A DNA stretch of 14,947 nt, taken from Acidobacteriota bacterium. GTDB taxonomy: Bacteria > Acidobacteriota > Vicinamibacteria > Vicinamibacterales > UBA2999. The notes beneath the pieces are model-generated. The model saw only the letters and a list, made by a program, of their open reading frames with translations, did not search any database and was not told the DNA's origin. Position numbers and translations under genes: made by a program. This document shows positions 13,246-14,947 of the stretch, one piece after another (positions within the stretch are counted from its first letter, which is position 1; each line of letters begins with the position of its first letter). The stretch spans positions 1-14,947 of the forward strand of contig CANIAI010000015.1 in assembly GCA_947465275.1 (NCBI GenBank), in the 5' to 3' direction.

Positions 13246-14751
13246 TCAGTGGTCGTGCGTGGCGCCGAGCTTCCCAATCTCGGCCTTGATGGCGTAGCTG
13301 TTCGCCGCGGCGTACTGGTCGCCTGGCTTGACGCCCTTCAGCACTTCCACCCACTGCCCGTCGCTCCGCCCCAGTTGGAGAGGCCGTGCCTCGAACCAGT
13401 CCCCGTCCTTGACGAACACGACCTGCCAGTCGCGGAACGTCTGGATCGCCTCGGCTGCGACCGTCACGGGGACGGTCGCGGACTCGCGCACGAGCCGTAC
13501 CGTGACGAACAACCCCGGCCGCCACTTGGCGTCCCGATTGGATAGAACGATACGGGCCACGGCCGTGCGGCTCTCCTGCCCTACCAACGGCCCGAGATAA
13601 CTGAGTCGCCCACTGGTCTCGACGCCGAGATCCGTCGACACAACCGTAGCCGGCTGCCCGACGCGCACCGCGCCGAGGTCCTTCGCGTAGACGGATACGT
13701 CGACCCAGACCGTAGAGAGATCAGCCAGCGTGAAGATGTCCTGCTCGGCCGTCACGGCTTCGCCGACCGTCACGTTGCGCTCGACGACAACGCCGTCGAG
13801 CGGAGCCCGGAGTTCGTACCGCGCCATCGTGTCAGCCGGCGCGGCAGCGAGCCCCTCGAGTGCAGACGCCGGCACACCCAGCACGATCAGCTTCTGGCCC
13901 GATAGTTTCAGCGCAAGCCGCGCTTGTTCCGCCAGCTTCTCCGCGAGGCGGTAATCCTGCTCGGCGGAAATCTTCTTCTTCCAGAGCATCTCCTCACGCT
14001 CCACGATGACTCGCCGGTACTCGGCGTCGTAGGCGTCCTCGATGTAGTCGCGCTTTGCGTCGGCGAGCTCGCGGCTATTCAGGACGGCAATCACCTCGCC
14101 TTTTCGTACACGGTCACCCTCCTGCTTTCGTACTTCCTCAATCACCCCCTGGAGGCGCGGAACGACGTGAGCCACACGGGTTTCGTCGGCCTTCACCTCT
14201 CCGGGCAGTTCCAGCAGCGTGACCATCTCGCGGGAACCGACGGTATTGATCGTGATGCCGGCGCTCGCGATCTGGTCGGGACCAAGCTTCACCTTGCCTT
14301 CAATCTGGGAGTAGCTCCAGGCGTGAGTCGCACCGGCATGCTGCGCGATCACCTTCACGTCAAACGAATGCGGCTCCTCGACTTCGGCCGTGCCACGCAG
14401 ATAGCCGGCCTCCGGCACGAAGGTGATGCGGTCGATGCGCCCGCCCAGCCTGTGGAGCTCCACCTGGAGTGAGACGTCTCCCGGAGGGACCGGCTTCAGA
14501 TTCGCGTCGTAGGGATAGACGCGGAACTGGGGAGGAACACCAGTCTCGTAGATCGTCATTTCAACCTGCAGCGAACCGTCCGAGAGCAGCCGCGCGCCGC
14601 GCGGCCCGCGGGGATAGTCGAGCGGCCCAGGCGCGTGTTCCTCACCTTCGACACTTGTCGACTGACGGGAGTCGCTGCGGAGAATCATCGCGCCCGTGAC
14701 CGCCGCGGCGACGAGAAGGATTCCGATGATTGCTATCGACCGTGTACGCAT
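13246..14751 (-). CDS. czcB: CzcB-type periplasmic adaptor (membrane fusion protein) of metal efflux pump
   Basis: This protein of 501 residues has an N-terminal membrane anchor or signal (about 6-26, IAIIGILLVAAAVTGAMIL). An extra N-terminal beta domain (about 60-155) follows, of the sort seen in long CzcB-like proteins. Next is the barrel-sandwich/lipoyl half (VVPRLQGVIEEVRKQEGDRV, about 190-215), an alpha-hairpin (about 220-285; 'YRRVIVEREEMLWKKKIS') and the second lipoyl half (YELRAPLDGVVVERNVTVGE, about 312-335). Beta-barrel and membrane-proximal domains complete it. The C-terminus ends in His-Asp-His and an acidic/His patch (EGEEHA) lies near the N-terminus; both could bind metal. It links CzcA to CzcC. 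Its start is 6 nt beyond the czcC stop and its stop is 8 nt before czcA, so this is one operon. Confidence 0.93.
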   Translation of the reverse strand: MRTRSIAIIGILLVAAAVTGAMILRSDSRQSTSVEGEEHAPGPLDYPRGPRGARLLSDGSLQVEMTIYETGVPPQFRVYPYDANLKPVPPGDVSLQVELHRLGGRIDRITFVPEAGYLRGTAEVEEPHSFDVKVIAQHAGATHAWSYSQIEGKVKLGPDQIASAGITINTVGSREMVTLLELPGEVKADETRVAHVVPRLQGVIEEVRKQEGDRVRKGEVIAVLNSRELADAKRDYIEDAYDAEYRRVIVEREEMLWKKKISAEQDYRLAEKLAEQARLALKLSGQKLIVLGVPASALEGLAAAPADTMARYELRAPLDGVVVERNVTVGEAVTAEQDIFTLADLSTVWVDVSVYAKDLGAVRVGQPATVVSTDLGVETSGRLSYLGPLVGQESRTAVARIVLSNRDAKWRPGLFVTVRLVRESATVPVTVAAEAIQTFRDWQVVFVKDGDWFEARPLQLGRSDGQWVEVLKGVKPGDQYAAANSYAIKAEIGKLGATHDH

Positions 14752-14757
14752 GATTCC

Positions 14758-14947
14758 TTACTCTCTGGCTGTCGCCGAAATGGCGGCGCCTGGGTGCAGC
14801 GGCGCGCCGATGAGCCGCTCCACGTCCGCAACAGCCTTGTGATACTCGGCCGAGGCCCGCACGTACTGCGCCGTCGCACTGACAAGCGTGCGCTGTGCGT
14901 CCAGTACTTCGAGATACCCGAACTTGCCCAGGCGATAGCCTTCGCTC
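14758..14947 (-). CDS. czcC: CzcC-like outer-membrane factor, C-terminal end only
   Basis: The last 62 residues of a TolC-family outer-membrane efflux protein are present; the rest lies beyond the window. The visible part, 'EGYRLGKFGYLEVLDAQRTL' followed by '...QYVRASAEYHKAVADVERLIG', is the conserved final helical repeat of the family, where the protein folds back into the periplasmic tunnel. The order czcC-czcB-czcA with very short gaps is the standard operon arrangement. The promoter and any metal-responsive regulator would be to the right of the window. Confidence 0.85.
   Translation of the reverse strand, partial: SEGYRLGKFGYLEVLDAQRTLVSATAQYVRASAEYHKAVADVERLIGAPLHPGAAISATARE

Noticed and set aside
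13238..13525. Extended N-terminus for CzcA (1151 residues)
   Set aside because: The extra 96 residues are Arg/Gly-rich, overlap czcB in another frame and precede the canonical MLERIIQFSI start, which sits just after the czcB stop.

Overview
The window looks like chromosome from a GC-rich Gram-negative bacterium. An Acidobacteriota (Vicinamibacteria-type) origin is my best guess: it rests on the CHAT/zinc-finger/S8 peptidase gene set, the high GC at the left and the CzcCBA three-component pump. No rRNA or other strong taxonomic marker is present, so this is inference.

Left part (1-3180, plus strand, visibly the most GC-rich): a tight operon of three genes. The first is the 3' part of a CHAT-domain (caspase/separase-like) protease. 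It overlaps by 4 bp a small protein with an anti-sigma-type zinc finger (H-x3-C-x2-C), and 19 bp later comes a secreted subtilisin-family (S8) peptidase. The peptidase carries five tandem octapeptide repeats (consensus QSTAAILE) between its catalytic Asp and His, plus one matching copy before the catalytic domain. A strong hairpin at 3143-3179 closes the unit.

Middle left (3180-4390): a decayed N-terminal fragment of a Rossmann-fold epimerase-like gene, a tiny hydrophobic ORF and, on the minus strand, an exported protein with two SnoaL-like domains.

Mobile region (from 4420 rightwards, visibly lower GC): at 4420-4467 lies only the 3' half of a tRNA-Arg(UCU), on the minus strand. Beyond the anticodon stem the sequence is no longer tRNA. 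This is what one end of an element integrated in the 3' part of a tRNA gene looks like, and the orientation predicts that the element extends to the right. It is followed by clustered inverted and direct repeats and then phage-type genes: an HTH protein of unknown role, a ParB-like/DNA methyltransferase fusion, a putative terminase small subunit and a terminase large subunit with an apparently intact ATPase and nuclease. No portal, capsid or integrase gene follows, so this is a remnant or satellite. After it come a broken XRE-regulator relic, an intact XRE regulator and a divergent membrane protein with a zinc ribbon and a DUF3862-like domain.

Right part (10070-14947, minus strand): czcC (partial), czcB and czcA, encoding a CzcCBA-type heavy-metal efflux pump (outer-membrane factor, periplasmic adaptor, RND transporter). 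Whether the pump is cargo of the tRNA-integrated element or ordinary chromosome beyond it cannot be decided here, because the other attachment site is not in the window.
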